Notes under the pieces: generated by a model | The model's input: the letters and a program-made list of their open reading frames with translations, nothing else | Told to the model about the DNA's origin: nothing | The model's database searches: none | Origin: Cupriavidus neocaledonicus | Lineage (GTDB): Bacteria; Pseudomonadota; Gammaproteobacteria; Burkholderiales; Burkholderiaceae | Assembly: GCF_000372525.1 (NCBI RefSeq) | Contig: NZ_AQUR01000100.1 | Location: 62,001-126,000 of the forward strand | Reading direction: 5' to 3' | DNA length: 64,000 nt | Translations under genes and position numbers: made by a program | In this document: positions 18,511 to 27,118 of the stretch, in pieces | How positions within the stretch are numbered: the stretch's first letter is position 1 | How the letters are laid out: the number at the start of each line of letters is the position of its first letter

Positions 18511-19677
18511 ATGAGCATCAACGGCAAGGCCTACATCGTCGGGGCCTACGAGCACCCGACCCGCAAGGCACCCGACAAGACCGTGGCGCAACTGCATGCC
18601 GAGAGCGCCAAGGGCGCGCTGCAGGACGCCGGCCTGACGCTGGCCGACGTCGACGGCTATTTCTGCGCCGGCGACGCCCCCGGGCTGGGCGCGGTCAACA
18701 TGGTCGACTACCTCGGCCTGAAGGTGCGCCATGTCGATTCCACCGATACCGGCGGTTCGGCCTACCTGGTACATGTCTCGCACGCCGCGCAGGCGATTGC
18801 CGCCGGCAAGTGCAACGTCGCGCTGATCACACTGGCGGGCCGCCCGCGCTCGGAAGGCTCCACCGGCACGCAGGCGCGCAACTGGGGTGCCAACCTGCCC
18901 GACCTGCCGTTCGAAAGCCCGTTCAGCCCGGTCACGGTCAACCTGTACGCGATGGCGGCAATGCGCCATATGCACGAGTACGGCACCACCGCCGAGCAGC
19001 TCGCCTGGGTCAAGGTGGCGGCGTCGCACCACGCCCAGCACAACCCCCACGCGATGCTGCGCGACGTGGTCACGGTCGAAGACGTGCTGAACTCGCCGAT
19101 GATCTCGGATCCGCTGCACAAGCTGGACTGCTGCGTAGTCTCTGACGGCGGCGGCGCGCTGGTGGTGGCGCGACCGGAGATCGCCGCCACGCTGCGGCGG
19201 CCGAAGGTGAAGATCCGTGGCGCCGGCGAATACATCAAGGGCCAGCTTGGCGGCGAAGTCGACCTGAGCTGGTCGGGCGCGCGCTTCTCGGGCGCGACGG
19301 CGTTTGCCGAAGCGGGCGTGACCCCGGCCGACATCAAGTACGCGTCGATCTACGACAGCTTCACCATCACCGTGCTGATGCAGCTGGAGGACCTGGGCTT
19401 CTGCAACAAGGGCGAAGGCGGCAGGTTCGTCGCCGACGGCAACCTGATTTCGGGCGTCGGCAAGCTCCCGTTCAATACCGATGGCGGCGGCCTGTGCAAC
19501 AACCACCCGGCCAACCGCGGCGGCATCACCAAGGTCATCGAAGCCGTGCGCCAGCTGCGCGGCGAGGCCCACCCCGCGGTGCAGGTCGCCAATTGCGACC
19601 TCGCGCTGGCGCAGGGCACCGGCGGCTACCTGGGCTCGCGCCACGGCAGCGCCACCCTGATCCTCGAACGTGAATAA
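18511..19677 (+). CDS. Thiolase-fold (SCP2-type) protein lacking the nucleophilic Cys
   Basis: 388-residue thiolase-fold protein that acts on CoA esters. Its N-terminal half aligns with thiolases, but at the usual VNNNC nucleophile position it reads VDSTDTGGSA, placing D79 where Cys should be. The C-terminal motif GGGLCNNHPANRGG keeps the His-containing loop. Such Cys-less members paired with DUF35 proteins include steroid side-chain retro-aldolases (Ltp2 type), so a C-C lyase or a non-thiolytic acyl-CoA role is more likely than thiolysis (inference). The start at 18511 has AGGAG 7 nt upstream. The DUF35 gene follows after 17 bp and almost certainly encodes its partner. Confidence 0.85.
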   Translation: MSINGKAYIVGAYEHPTRKAPDKTVAQLHAESAKGALQDAGLTLADVDGYFCAGDAPGLGAVNMVDYLGLKVRHVDSTDTGGSAYLVHVSHAAQAIAAGKCNVALITLAGRPRSEGSTGTQARNWGANLPDLPFESPFSPVTVNLYAMAAMRHMHEYGTTAEQLAWVKVAASHHAQHNPHAMLRDVVTVEDVLNSPMISDPLHKLDCCVVSDGGGALVVARPEIAATLRRPKVKIRGAGEYIKGQLGGEVDLSWSGARFSGATAFAEAGVTPADIKYASIYDSFTITVLMQLEDLGFCNKGEGGRFVADGNLISGVGKLPFNTDGGGLCNNHPANRGGITKVIEAVRQLRGEAHPAVQVANCDLALAQGTGGYLGSRHGSATLILERE

Positions 19678-19694
19678 AGCGCGGGAGCACTGAC

Positions 19695-20093
19695 ATGACG
19701 ACCCCCCACATCCCCACCGTCTACAAGGCGCCCGACGAACAGCCCGACAACCTGCCGTTCTGGCAGGCCGCGCGCGAGGGCCAGCTGCTGGTCAAGGTCT
19801 GCGACGACTGCGGCAAGCCGCACTGGTATCCGCGCGTGCTGTGTCCGTTCTGCATGGGCACCACCTCGTGGCAGCCGGCCAGCGGCCGCGGCACCATCTA
19901 CAGCTACAGCGTGACGCGCCGCGCCGGCCCCAACCCGTTCTGCATCGCCTACGTGAAGCTGGACGAAGGCGTGACCATGATGACCCATATCGTCGACTGC
20001 GATCTCGACACGGTGCGGATCGGCCAGAAGGTGCAGGTCAAGTTCTCGCCCAGCGAGGGCGGCGCACCGGTGCCGACCTTCACGCTCGCCTGA
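19695..20093 (+). CDS. DUF35 zinc-ribbon/OB-fold protein
   Basis: 132-residue acyl-CoA-associated OB-fold protein. A rubredoxin-like zinc ribbon is formed by C36, C39, C50 and C53 (CDDC and CPFC), followed by the OB-fold with GRGTIYSYSVTRRA near residue 65. These proteins act as obligate partners of thiolase-fold enzymes in archaea and actinobacteria, bringing acyl-CoA to the active site. It follows the Cys-less thiolase-like gene by 17 bp with GGGAG before its ATG. It ends 18 bp from the convergent pirin gene. Confidence 0.9.
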   Translation: MTTPHIPTVYKAPDEQPDNLPFWQAAREGQLLVKVCDDCGKPHWYPRVLCPFCMGTTSWQPASGRGTIYSYSVTRRAGPNPFCIAYVKLDEGVTMMTHIVDCDLDTVRIGQKVQVKFSPSEGGAPVPTFTLA

Positions 20094-20111
20094 GCCGTCG
20101 CGGCAGGTTGG

Positions 20112-20987
20112 CTACTGCCGGCCCGCCGCCATGCTGCCGAAGCGGCCGCTGCTGAAGTCGCGGAACGCCTCGGCAATCTCGGCCTCGGTGTTCATCACGA
20201 ACGGGCCATGGCCGACGATGGGCTCGTCGATCGGCTCGCCGCTGAGCAGCAGCACCACCGCATCGGTGCCGGCCTCGATGCTGACCGCATCGCCGGCGCC
20301 ATCCAGCACTACCATCTCGGCATCGCGCACGGTGGCCTCGGCGTTGACCGTGACCTTGCCGCGCAGCACCACCAGCGCGGTATGCCAGCCCTCGGGCAGC
20401 GCCAGGCGCGGGCTGGCGCCCTGGTTCAGGCGCATGTCCCACACATGCATCGGCGTAAAGGTGCGCGCCGGGCCGCGCTTGCCTGCGTACTCGCCGGCGA
20501 TCACGCGTACCGAGCCAGCGCCGTCGGGCATCGGCACCGCCGGGATATCGCGGTCGACGATGGCCTGGTAGCCCGGCGCGGCCATCTTGTCGCGCGCCGG
20601 CAGGTTGACCCACAGCTGCACCATCTCCAGCGCGCCGCCGCTTTGCGTAAAGGCGGGCGAATGGAACTCTTCATGCAGGATGCCGGCGCCCGCCGTCATC
20701 CATTGCACGTCGCCCGGACCGATGACCCCGCCCTGCCCGGTCGAGTCGCGATGCGCGACCTCGCCCTTGTAGACGATGGTCACGGTCTCGAAGCCACGGT
20801 GCGGATGCTGGCCCACCCCGCGCGGTCGCTGCGTCGGCGTGAAGTCGGCGGGGCCGGCGTAGTCCAGCAGCAGGAAGGGGCTGAGTTGCTTGCCGTGGCT
20901 GGCGTACGAAAACATCGAGCGCACCGGGAAACCATCCCCGACCCAGTGCGGACGCGGTGCGCTGTAGACGCCCAGAATGCGCTTCAT
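20112..20987 (-). CDS. Pirin family protein
   Basis: Bicupin protein of 291 residues. The N-terminal cupin carries the complete pirin iron site: H61 and H63 in HPHRGFET, then H105 and E107 in GILHEEF. The C-terminal cupin is degenerate, as usual. Bacterial pirins include quercetin dioxygenases and redox-sensing regulators of pyruvate dehydrogenase; the sequence does not decide between them. Apparently a single gene, convergent with the DUF35 gene. Confidence 0.9.
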   Translation of the reverse strand: MKRILGVYSAPRPHWVGDGFPVRSMFSYASHGKQLSPFLLLDYAGPADFTPTQRPRGVGQHPHRGFETVTIVYKGEVAHRDSTGQGGVIGPGDVQWMTAGAGILHEEFHSPAFTQSGGALEMVQLWVNLPARDKMAAPGYQAIVDRDIPAVPMPDGAGSVRVIAGEYAGKRGPARTFTPMHVWDMRLNQGASPRLALPEGWHTALVVLRGKVTVNAEATVRDAEMVVLDGAGDAVSIEAGTDAVVLLLSGEPIDEPIVGHGPFVMNTEAEIAEAFRDFSSGRFGSMAAGRQ

Positions 20988-21120
20988 GTCGATCTCCGAG
21001 AATGCCGGCCACGCTGAGCAGGCAATGATCCATGAAGCGATGATAGGTGCCGCGGCCGGCGCGCGGTAGGCCGCGCGATTGCGATGCAGCGTCCTGCGGC
21101 TGGAACGATGCCGCCAGCGG

Positions 21121-21696
21121 TCAGAAGCGGTAGCGCACGTAGCCCATGCTGAAGTTGGTACCGGGATTGGGCTCCTGGATGCCGCCGTTGGACAGGTGCT
21201 GGAAGCGATAGCCGATCGTCAGCCGCTGCGCCTTGCCGAAGGCGACGCCCACGCCGATCATGTCGGAGAACTGGAACGCCGAGCCCATGCGGTGGCCGCC
21301 GGCGATCTCGGTGTGGCTCAGCACGCGCAGGCCCACCGAGGCTTCGACGAACGGCGTGGCGTACTCACCCGCATAGCTGAGCCGGAAGATCGGCGACACG
21401 CCGAACTCCATCAACTGGCTCGACGGCCGCGACGACAGCGCGCGCCAGTTGGCCACGTTGACCTCGCCGTCCAGCGCCAGCGCCAGCCGGCTCGACAGCT
21501 GCCACTGCACGATCTCGTCCCAGCGCGCCGACACTTCGTATTTCTCCACGCCGTGCCGGTTGTCACGCCCATAGCCCGCCTGCATCGAGAATGCCGCCGC
21601 GCCGGCGGCGGACGGCAGCGCCAGCAGGCAAGCCGCCAACGACACCACGGCCACGCGCGGCAGCCCCCCTGACAATGTGCTTTTCTTCACTGACAT
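21121..21696 (-). CDS. PagL-like lipid A 3-O-deacylase (acyloxyacyl hydrolase family)
   Basis: Outer-membrane protein precursor of 191 residues. The signal peptide (about 1-34) ends AAGAA. The mature part is an eight-strand-barrel-like sequence ending in Phe (GYVRYRF), as expected for BAM substrates. The PagL catalytic signature FQHLSNGG is present (H167, S169); the acidic third residue is less certain, with E175 near but not at the spacing I recall. The enzyme removes the 3-position acyl chain from lipid A. The start MSVKKSTLSGG at 21696 gives a proper signal peptide; the longer frame to 21942 runs through the pyruvate carboxylase terminator. Confidence 0.8.
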   Translation of the reverse strand: MSVKKSTLSGGLPRVAVVSLAACLLALPSAAGAAAFSMQAGYGRDNRHGVEKYEVSARWDEIVQWQLSSRLALALDGEVNVANWRALSSRPSSQLMEFGVSPIFRLSYAGEYATPFVEASVGLRVLSHTEIAGGHRMGSAFQFSDMIGVGVAFGKAQRLTIGYRFQHLSNGGIQEPNPGTNFSMGYVRYRF

Positions 21697-21888
21697 CCGT
21701 CTATGTCGGGCAGCGCCTGCCAGATTGGCACGCCACCACTTTGTTTTGATCACGGCTCGACACGATAGCAGCGCTTCGAGATTGCAGAAGCCCGTTTCGG
21801 GCAAACACAGTGTTCCAAAGCCGGAACAATGTGGCGAGACGCGCCCCGAAGACGAGGCATGGCCGCCCGGCTGCAGCGTCATCCAGAC

Positions 21889-21923
21889 AAAAAACCCCGG
21901 CAAGACCGAGGTCTTCCGGGGTT
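21889..21923 (-). terminator. Terminator of pyruvate carboxylase gene
   Basis: The outer stem AACCCCGG (21893-21900) pairs with CCGGGGTT (21916-21923), with an inner stem AAGAC/GTCTT and a single bulged C. Six A on the plus strand at 21889-21894 give the T run for minus-strand transcription. It sits 42 bp past the stop of the pyruvate carboxylase gene. Confidence 0.85.
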
Positions 21924-21964
21924 CCATCGATGGCCCGCACACGCGCGGCGGGCCACGCCAGCTG

Positions 21965-24900
21965 TCAGTCCTTCAGTTCCACCAGCAGGTCCTTCGCCGC
22001 CACCCGATCGCCTGCATTCACATGCACCGCCGCGATCTCGCAGTCCCGGTCCGCGGCGATATGGGTCTCCATCTTCATCGCCTCCAGCGCCAGCAGTGTG
22101 GTGCCCGCGGCCACGCGCTGGCCGGGCTGCACCGCCACGGTCACGATCGAGCCCGGCATCGGCGCGGCGACATGCAGCGCATTGTCCGGCTCGGCCACCG
22201 GCCGGCCCGGGCGCGCGGCCGCGGCCTGCGCGGTGCTGCGCTGTTCGACCAGCGTGGTGCGCGACTGCCCGTTCAGCTCGAACTGGACCTTGATCTTGCC
22301 GTCGTCGGCATCGGGATGGGTGCCCTGCAGCGACACCAGCAAGGTCTTGCCGGGCTCGATGTCGATGGCCACCTCTTCCTGCGGCTGCAGGCCGTACAGG
22401 TAGGCCGGCGTCGGCACCACCGAAGTATCGCTGTACTGGCGCACATGCGCGTGGTACTCCGCGGCCTGCTTGGGATACATCAGGTACGAGGCCAGCTGGC
22501 GGTCGTCGAGCGGCTGTTCGCACGCCGCCGCGCCCGCGGCACGGGCCGCGTCGAGGTCGACCGGCGCGATCTGGTCGCCGGGCCGGTACGGCGCCGGCGG
22601 CTCGCCGCGCAGCACCTTGCGCGACAGCGCCGCCGGGAAGCCGTCGGGCGGGAACCCCAGCTCGCCCCGGAACAGCGACACCACCGACTCCGGGAAGGCG
22701 ATCTCCTTGCCCGGGTCGCAGACGTCGGCCGCGCTCAGGTCGTTGGCCACCATCATCAGCGCCAGGTCGCCGACCACCTTGGAGGTCGGCGTCACCTTGA
22801 CGATATCGCCGAACATCCGATTGACCTCGGCGTACGCGCGCGAGACCTCGGTCCAGCGATGCTCGATGCCGAGCGAGCGCGCCTGCTCGCGCAGGTTGGT
22901 GTACTGGCCGCCCGGCATCTCGTGGCGGTAGACGTCGGCGGTGCCCGCGCGGATCTCGGATTCGAACGGTGCGTAGTAGCGGCGCACCCCCTCCCAGTAC
23001 ATCGACGCCTCGTGCAGGCGCTCCAGGCTCAGGCCCGGATCGCGCTCGCTGCCGGCCAGCGCCGCGGCGATGCTCGACAGGTTGGGCTGCGAGGTCAGCC
23101 CGCTCATCGCATCGAGCGCGCCGTCGACCGCATCGCAGCCGGCCTCGATCGCGGCCAGCGCCGAGGCGGCCGAGATGCCGCTGGTATCGTGCGTGTGGAA
23201 ATGCACCGGCAGGCCGGTCTCCTCCTTGAGCGCCCTGACCAGCGCGGCGGCCGCCTGCGGCCGGCAGATGCCCGCCATGTCCTTGATGCCCAGCACGTGC
23301 ACACCGGCCTGCTGCAGCTCGCGTGCGATGCCGACGTAGTACTTCAGGTCGTACTTGGAACGCTTCGGGTCGAACAGGTCGCCGGTATAGCAGATCGCGC
23401 CCTCGCACAGCGCGCCGCTTTCTCCGACGGCATCGATCGCCACGCGCATATTGCGCACCCAGTTGAGCGAATCGAACACCCGGAACACGTCCACGCCGGC
23501 GCTGGCCGCCTGGCGCACGAAGAAGCGCACTACGTTGTCGGCATAGTTGGTGTAGCCGACCGCGTTGGAGCCGCGCAGCAGCATCTGGAACAGCACGTTG
23601 GGCACGCGCTCGCGCAACTGCTCCAGGCGCTGCCACGGATCTTCCTTGAGAAAGCGCAGCGCCACGTCGAAGGTGGCGCCGCCCCAGCACTCCAGCGAGA
23701 ACAGCTGCGACAGCTCGCGCGCATAGAACGGCGCGATCGGCAGCATGTCGGCGGTGCGCATGCGCGTGGCGAACAGCGACTGGTGCGCGTCGCGCATGGT
23801 GGTGTCGGTCAGCAGCACCTGTTTCTGCTCCAGCATCCAGCGCGAGAACTTTTCTGCGCCAAGCTCGCGCAGGCGGTCGCGCGTGCCGTACGGCAGCGCG
23901 GCGCTGGTGTCGATCGCCGGCAGCACCGGCGCGGGCAGCGGCAGCGACGGCAGCGCACGCCCCCTCAGCTCCGGGTGCCCGTTGACGCTGACTTCGCCCA
24001 GGTAGCGCAGCAGCTTGGTGGCGCGGTCCTGGCGTTTGGCAAAAGCCAGCAGTTCCGGGGTCTTGTCGATAAAGCGCGTGGTGACGTCGCCCGAACGGAA
24101 CGCGGGATGGTTGATGACGTTCTCGAGGAACTGCAGGTTGGACGCGACCCCGCGGATGCGGAACTCGCGCAGCGCCCGGTCCATGCGCCGCATCGATTCC
24201 GGTGCGGTCGGCGCCCAGGTGGTGACCTTGACCAGCAGCGAATCGTAGTACGGCGTGATCACCGCGCCGCCATAGGCGGTGCCCGCATCGAGCCGCACGC
24301 CGAAGCCGGCAGCGCTGCGATATGCAGTGAGGCGGCCGTAGTCCGGCAGGAAACCGTTTTCCGGGTCCTCGGTGGTGATCCGGCACTGCAGCGCATGGCC
24401 GTTCAGGGCGATGTCCTGCTGCACCGGCACGCCCGCCGCGCGCACCACGATCCTGCCGTCGGCGTCGCGCGTATTCTCGGTCATGCCGATATGGCCGCCC
24501 TCGGTGATGCGGATCTGCGCCTTGACGATATCGATGCCGGTGACCATCTCGGTGACGGTGTGCTCGACCTGGATGCGCGGGTTGACTTCGATGAAGTAAA
24601 ACTGGCCCGAGTCGGCATCCATCAGGAACTCGACCGTGCCGGCATGGGTGTAGCCGACCGCGCGCATCAGCCGCAGCGCCGACTCGCACAGCGCGCTGCG
24701 GCCGGCAGCGTCGAGGTACGGCGCCGGCGCGCGCTCGACCACCTTCTGGTTGCGCCGCTGCACCGTGCAGTCGCGCTCGTACAGGTGCACCAGGTTGCCG
24801 TGGGTGTCGCCCAGCACCTGCACTTCGACGTGGCGCGCATTGCGCACCAGCTTCTCGACATAGACCTCGTCGTTGCCGAACGCCGCCAGCGCCTCGCGCC

Positions 24901-25468
24901 GCGCCGCGGCCAGCGCGCCTTCCAGGTCCTGCTCGCTCTCCAGCACGCGCATGCCGCGCCCGCCGCCGCCCCAGCTCGCCTTCAGCATCAGCGGATAGCC
25001 GATGCCGGCGGCGAGGCGCTTGCACGCCTCCAGGTCATGCGGCAACGGCTCGGTGGCCGGCATCACCGGCACGCCCGCGGCGATCGCCGCGTTGCGCGCG
25101 GCGATCTTGTTGCCAAGCTTGCGCATCACCTCGGGCAGCGGGCCGATCCAGCGGATACCGGCATCGATCACGGCCTGTGCGAACTCCGGGTTCTCCGACA
25201 GGAAGCCATAGCCCGGATGGATTGCGTCGACCCCGGCCTGCCGCGCAATGCGCAGGATGTCGTCGATATCGAGATAAGCCGCCAGCGGCTTCCTGCCTTC
25301 GCCGACCAGGTAACTTTCGTCGGCCTTGAAGCGATGCAGCGCGAGGCGGTCTTCCTTCGAATAGATCGCCACGGTGCGCACATTCATTTCGGCAGCCGCG
25401 CGCATCACGCGGATCGCGATCTCGGAGCGGTTGGCAATCAGCAGGGATTGGATCGGGCGGTAGTCCAT
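21965..25468 (-). CDS. pyc: Pyruvate carboxylase
   Basis: Biotin enzyme of 1167 residues that carboxylates pyruvate to oxaloacetate with ATP and bicarbonate, refilling the TCA cycle. Domain order is biotin carboxylase (about 5-455; LKASWGGGGRGMRV ATP-grasp loop and FIEVNPRIQVEHTVTE), carboxyltransferase (about 540-830; TDTTMRDAHQSLFATRMR, with metal-site HFHTHDTSG), allosteric/PC-conserved region, and the biotinyl carrier at the C-terminus with K1132 in EAMKMET. Length matches single-chain bacterial PYC. The start MDYRPIQSLLIANRSEIA at 25468 is chosen because the biotin carboxylase core begins here; the 39 residues upstream are unlike the family. Confidence 0.95.
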   Translation of the reverse strand: MDYRPIQSLLIANRSEIAIRVMRAAAEMNVRTVAIYSKEDRLALHRFKADESYLVGEGRKPLAAYLDIDDILRIARQAGVDAIHPGYGFLSENPEFAQAVIDAGIRWIGPLPEVMRKLGNKIAARNAAIAAGVPVMPATEPLPHDLEACKRLAAGIGYPLMLKASWGGGGRGMRVLESEQDLEGALAAARREALAAFGNDEVYVEKLVRNARHVEVQVLGDTHGNLVHLYERDCTVQRRNQKVVERAPAPYLDAAGRSALCESALRLMRAVGYTHAGTVEFLMDADSGQFYFIEVNPRIQVEHTVTEMVTGIDIVKAQIRITEGGHIGMTENTRDADGRIVVRAAGVPVQQDIALNGHALQCRITTEDPENGFLPDYGRLTAYRSAAGFGVRLDAGTAYGGAVITPYYDSLLVKVTTWAPTAPESMRRMDRALREFRIRGVASNLQFLENVINHPAFRSGDVTTRFIDKTPELLAFAKRQDRATKLLRYLGEVSVNGHPELRGRALPSLPLPAPVLPAIDTSAALPYGTRDRLRELGAEKFSRWMLEQKQVLLTDTTMRDAHQSLFATRMRTADMLPIAPFYARELSQLFSLECWGGATFDVALRFLKEDPWQRLEQLRERVPNVLFQMLLRGSNAVGYTNYADNVVRFFVRQAASAGVDVFRVFDSLNWVRNMRVAIDAVGESGALCEGAICYTGDLFDPKRSKYDLKYYVGIARELQQAGVHVLGIKDMAGICRPQAAAALVRALKEETGLPVHFHTHDTSGISAASALAAIEAGCDAVDGALDAMSGLTSQPNLSSIAAALAGSERDPGLSLERLHEASMYWEGVRRYYAPFESEIRAGTADVYRHEMPGGQYTNLREQARSLGIEHRWTEVSRAYAEVNRMFGDIVKVTPTSKVVGDLALMMVANDLSAADVCDPGKEIAFPESVVSLFRGELGFPPDGFPAALSRKVLRGEPPAPYRPGDQIAPVDLDAARAAGAAACEQPLDDRQLASYLMYPKQAAEYHAHVRQYSDTSVVPTPAYLYGLQPQEEVAIDIEPGKTLLVSLQGTHPDADDGKIKVQFELNGQSRTTLVEQRSTAQAAAARPGRPVAEPDNALHVAAPMPGSIVTVAVQPGQRVAAGTTLLALEAMKMETHIAADRDCEIAAVHVNAGDRVAAKDLLVELKD

Positions 25469-25685
25469 GGCGGCAAGAAAATAGCCCTCCGTGCGCGGTG
25501 CCACGGAAAGTCGGGTGATGGGGAATGGCGGATCACAGGCGTGAACCAGCATGCGCCTGTACCCCCATGGGCGCAAGAAACGAGCCACCGACCTTCTTGT
25601 TGATTTACAAGCGGATTTTCAACGCCGCCAGGCCCACATGGAATTCAAAACTGAAATTCCCCTGCCGTTTTCATGCGCATTCCCG

Positions 25686-26609
25686 CTATCGCCCCGTACC
25701 GGTCTTGTCCACCTGCAGGGCGAATTCGATGCACTCGGCGCTCGGCCCCGTCCACTGGCCAAACCCGATCCAGCCGTGCCCCCTCAGCGTGACCTCGTCG
25801 CGGCGCAAAATGAATGGCTCGGCGCCGTCCATGCTGACATGGGTGCCGTTCGCGCTGCGGTCGATCAGTACATACCTGCCGGCGCGCGGCTCGGCCATCG
25901 CCTGGAAGCGCGACGCGAGGCGGTCCGACACCACGATGGTCATGCCGGCGTCACGCCCGATGGTGACCGGCGCCGAGACTGCGTTCATCTCGACCACGGT
26001 GTCCCGGTAGCGCAACGTGAGGAAGGCGGCATGCGACAGCGGCTCCTTGAAGCCCGCGATCAGGGTCAGGTCGGTGGCCTGCTGCCAGATCGCCTCGTAC
26101 AACTCCACCGGCTGCGCCCTGCCGCGCACGTGGATCGGGTACAGGTAGCGCGTCATCTGGCGCAGCGGCGCGGGCAGGTCGGCCACCGCATCCTTGCTGG
26201 TGATGATCTGTCCGCGCGCGGCGAGTCCTGACAGCCGGGCGGCAAGGTTCACGGCATCGCCGAAGACATCGCCCGACGCGTCGTACAGGATCGGGCCATG
26301 GTGGAAGCCGATGTGCGACGACATGGTGAAGCCGGCCACCGGCGGCAGCTCGGCAACCGCTCGCTGGATGTCCAAGGCCGCCTGCAAGGCCTGCTCGGCG
26401 CTGGGAAACAGCACCATGACCTCGTCGCCGATGGTCTTGACCAGTCGGCCCTGCGAGGCCTCGGAACAGGACTTCATCGCAGCGATGCAACGGCCGACCG
26501 CGGCCAGGGCGGCGGCATTGCCCGCCCTTTCATAGAGCCGCGTACTGCCGCTGACATCCGCGAACAGTACCGAGCCCTCCGACGCCTGGTGCAGCAGTTC
26601 CCGGTCCAT
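25686..26609 (-). CDS. Class III adenylate/guanylate cyclase with C-terminal FHA domain
   Basis: Cytoplasmic fusion of 307 residues. The cyclase domain (about 8-180) retains metal-binding Asp in VLFADVSGSTRLYER, the KTIGDEVMVLF lysine-aspartate segment, and the transition-state Asn/Arg in FGDAVNLAARL, so it looks active. The FHA domain (about 215-300) shows VTIGRDAGMTIVVSD and the RSANGTHVSM recognition strand. This suggests cyclic nucleotide production tuned by binding phosphothreonine partners. Possible starts are 26609, 26615 and 26633; 26609 is chosen for GGGA spaced 5 nt. It stands alone; the 217 bp to pyruvate carboxylase show no terminator. Confidence 0.85.
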   Translation of the reverse strand: MDRELLHQASEGSVLFADVSGSTRLYERAGNAAALAAVGRCIAAMKSCSEASQGRLVKTIGDEVMVLFPSAEQALQAALDIQRAVAELPPVAGFTMSSHIGFHHGPILYDASGDVFGDAVNLAARLSGLAARGQIITSKDAVADLPAPLRQMTRYLYPIHVRGRAQPVELYEAIWQQATDLTLIAGFKEPLSHAAFLTLRYRDTVVEMNAVSAPVTIGRDAGMTIVVSDRLASRFQAMAEPRAGRYVLIDRSANGTHVSMDGAEPFILRRDEVTLRGHGWIGFGQWTGPSAECIEFALQVDKTGTGR

Positions 26610-26833
26610 GTGCATCCCGATCCGTCCCGCCATCGCCGCGCGGCGACCCGGACAGCAGCCGGCGCCACGCCCCGCATGCAGGGAATTCTGGCACCGGCAA
26701 CGCCGATCCTCAATATGAATCTGGAGCGCGCCGGACGAGGAAGTAAAGGAGAGTCGGCGCACGCATCAGGAGAGCGGCGCAAGGCAACGCGAACGGATTG
26801 CCGATGGGGTTGGATGCGCCCTGGCGGGCGCCC

Positions 26834-26872
26834 AAAAAACAAAACCCCGGAAGACCGCGATCTTCCGGGGTT
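26834..26872 (-). terminator. Terminator downstream of tRNA-Ser
   Basis: A perfect 12-bp stem (AACCCCGGAAGA 26843-26854, TCTTCCGGGGTT 26861-26872) with a 6-nt loop is followed on the minus strand by a T-rich run. It lies 24 bp past the tRNA 3' end. The stem is nearly the same as that of the pyruvate carboxylase terminator 5 kb away. Confidence 0.88.
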
Positions 26873-26895
26873 CCGCCGCCAAGGACGGTTGTCAT

Positions 26896-26989
26896 TGGCG
26901 GAGACGGAGGGATTCGAACCCTCGATCCAGGTTTTGGCCCGGATGCTCCCTTAGCAGGGGAGTGCCTTCGACCTCTCGGCCACGTCTCC
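26896..26989 (-). tRNA. tRNA-Ser (anticodon GCU)
   Basis: Minus-strand tRNA with acceptor stem GGAGACG/CGTCTCC, discriminator G and encoded CCA (26896-26898). The anticodon loop CTGCTAA gives GCU at 26953-26955, reading AGC/AGU. A long variable arm, typical of class II tRNA-Ser, and the T-loop GGTTCGAATCC are present. It lies 129 bp downstream of lysC on the same strand but has its own promoter. Confidence 0.96.
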
Positions 26990-26999
26990 CAAACTTGCG

Positions 27000-27020
27000 T
27001 TGTGTGAGGGAGCCACACAA
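27000..27020 (-). other. Hairpin in tRNA-Ser leader
   Basis: A 7-bp perfect inverted repeat (TTGTGTG 27000-27006, CACACAA 27014-27020) lies between the tRNA promoter and the mature 5' end. It is likely a leader stem removed with the 5' flank by RNase P or another nuclease. Confidence 0.5.
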
Positions 27021-27030
27021 CGAAGCGCGT

Positions 27031-27059
27031 ATTCTAGCGATGCCGCCGGGGTTGGTCAA
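27031..27059 (-). promoter_or_regulatory. Sigma-70 promoter of tRNA-Ser
   Basis: On the minus strand, -35 TTGACC (27054-27059) and -10 TAGAAT (27031-27036) are separated by exactly 17 bp. Transcription would begin near 27024, giving a leader of about 35 nt. This is one of the best promoter matches in the window. Confidence 0.8.
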
Positions 27060-27118
27060 TGAAAAATCGATGACTCAACACAATTTTTGCGGTCTCGCCA
27101 GAAAAGCTTGCGAACGGA

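Noticed and set aside
18511-19677. Calling the thiolase-fold protein a standard acetyl-CoA acetyltransferase
   Set aside because: The nucleophilic Cys position holds Asp, so thiolytic activity is not supported.
21677-25603. Very long plus-strand open frame (about 1300 codons) opposite pyruvate carboxylase
   Set aside because: It is rich in Arg, Gln, His and Ala with no domain, mirrors the carboxylase codons, and arises from GC-rich third positions on the other strand.
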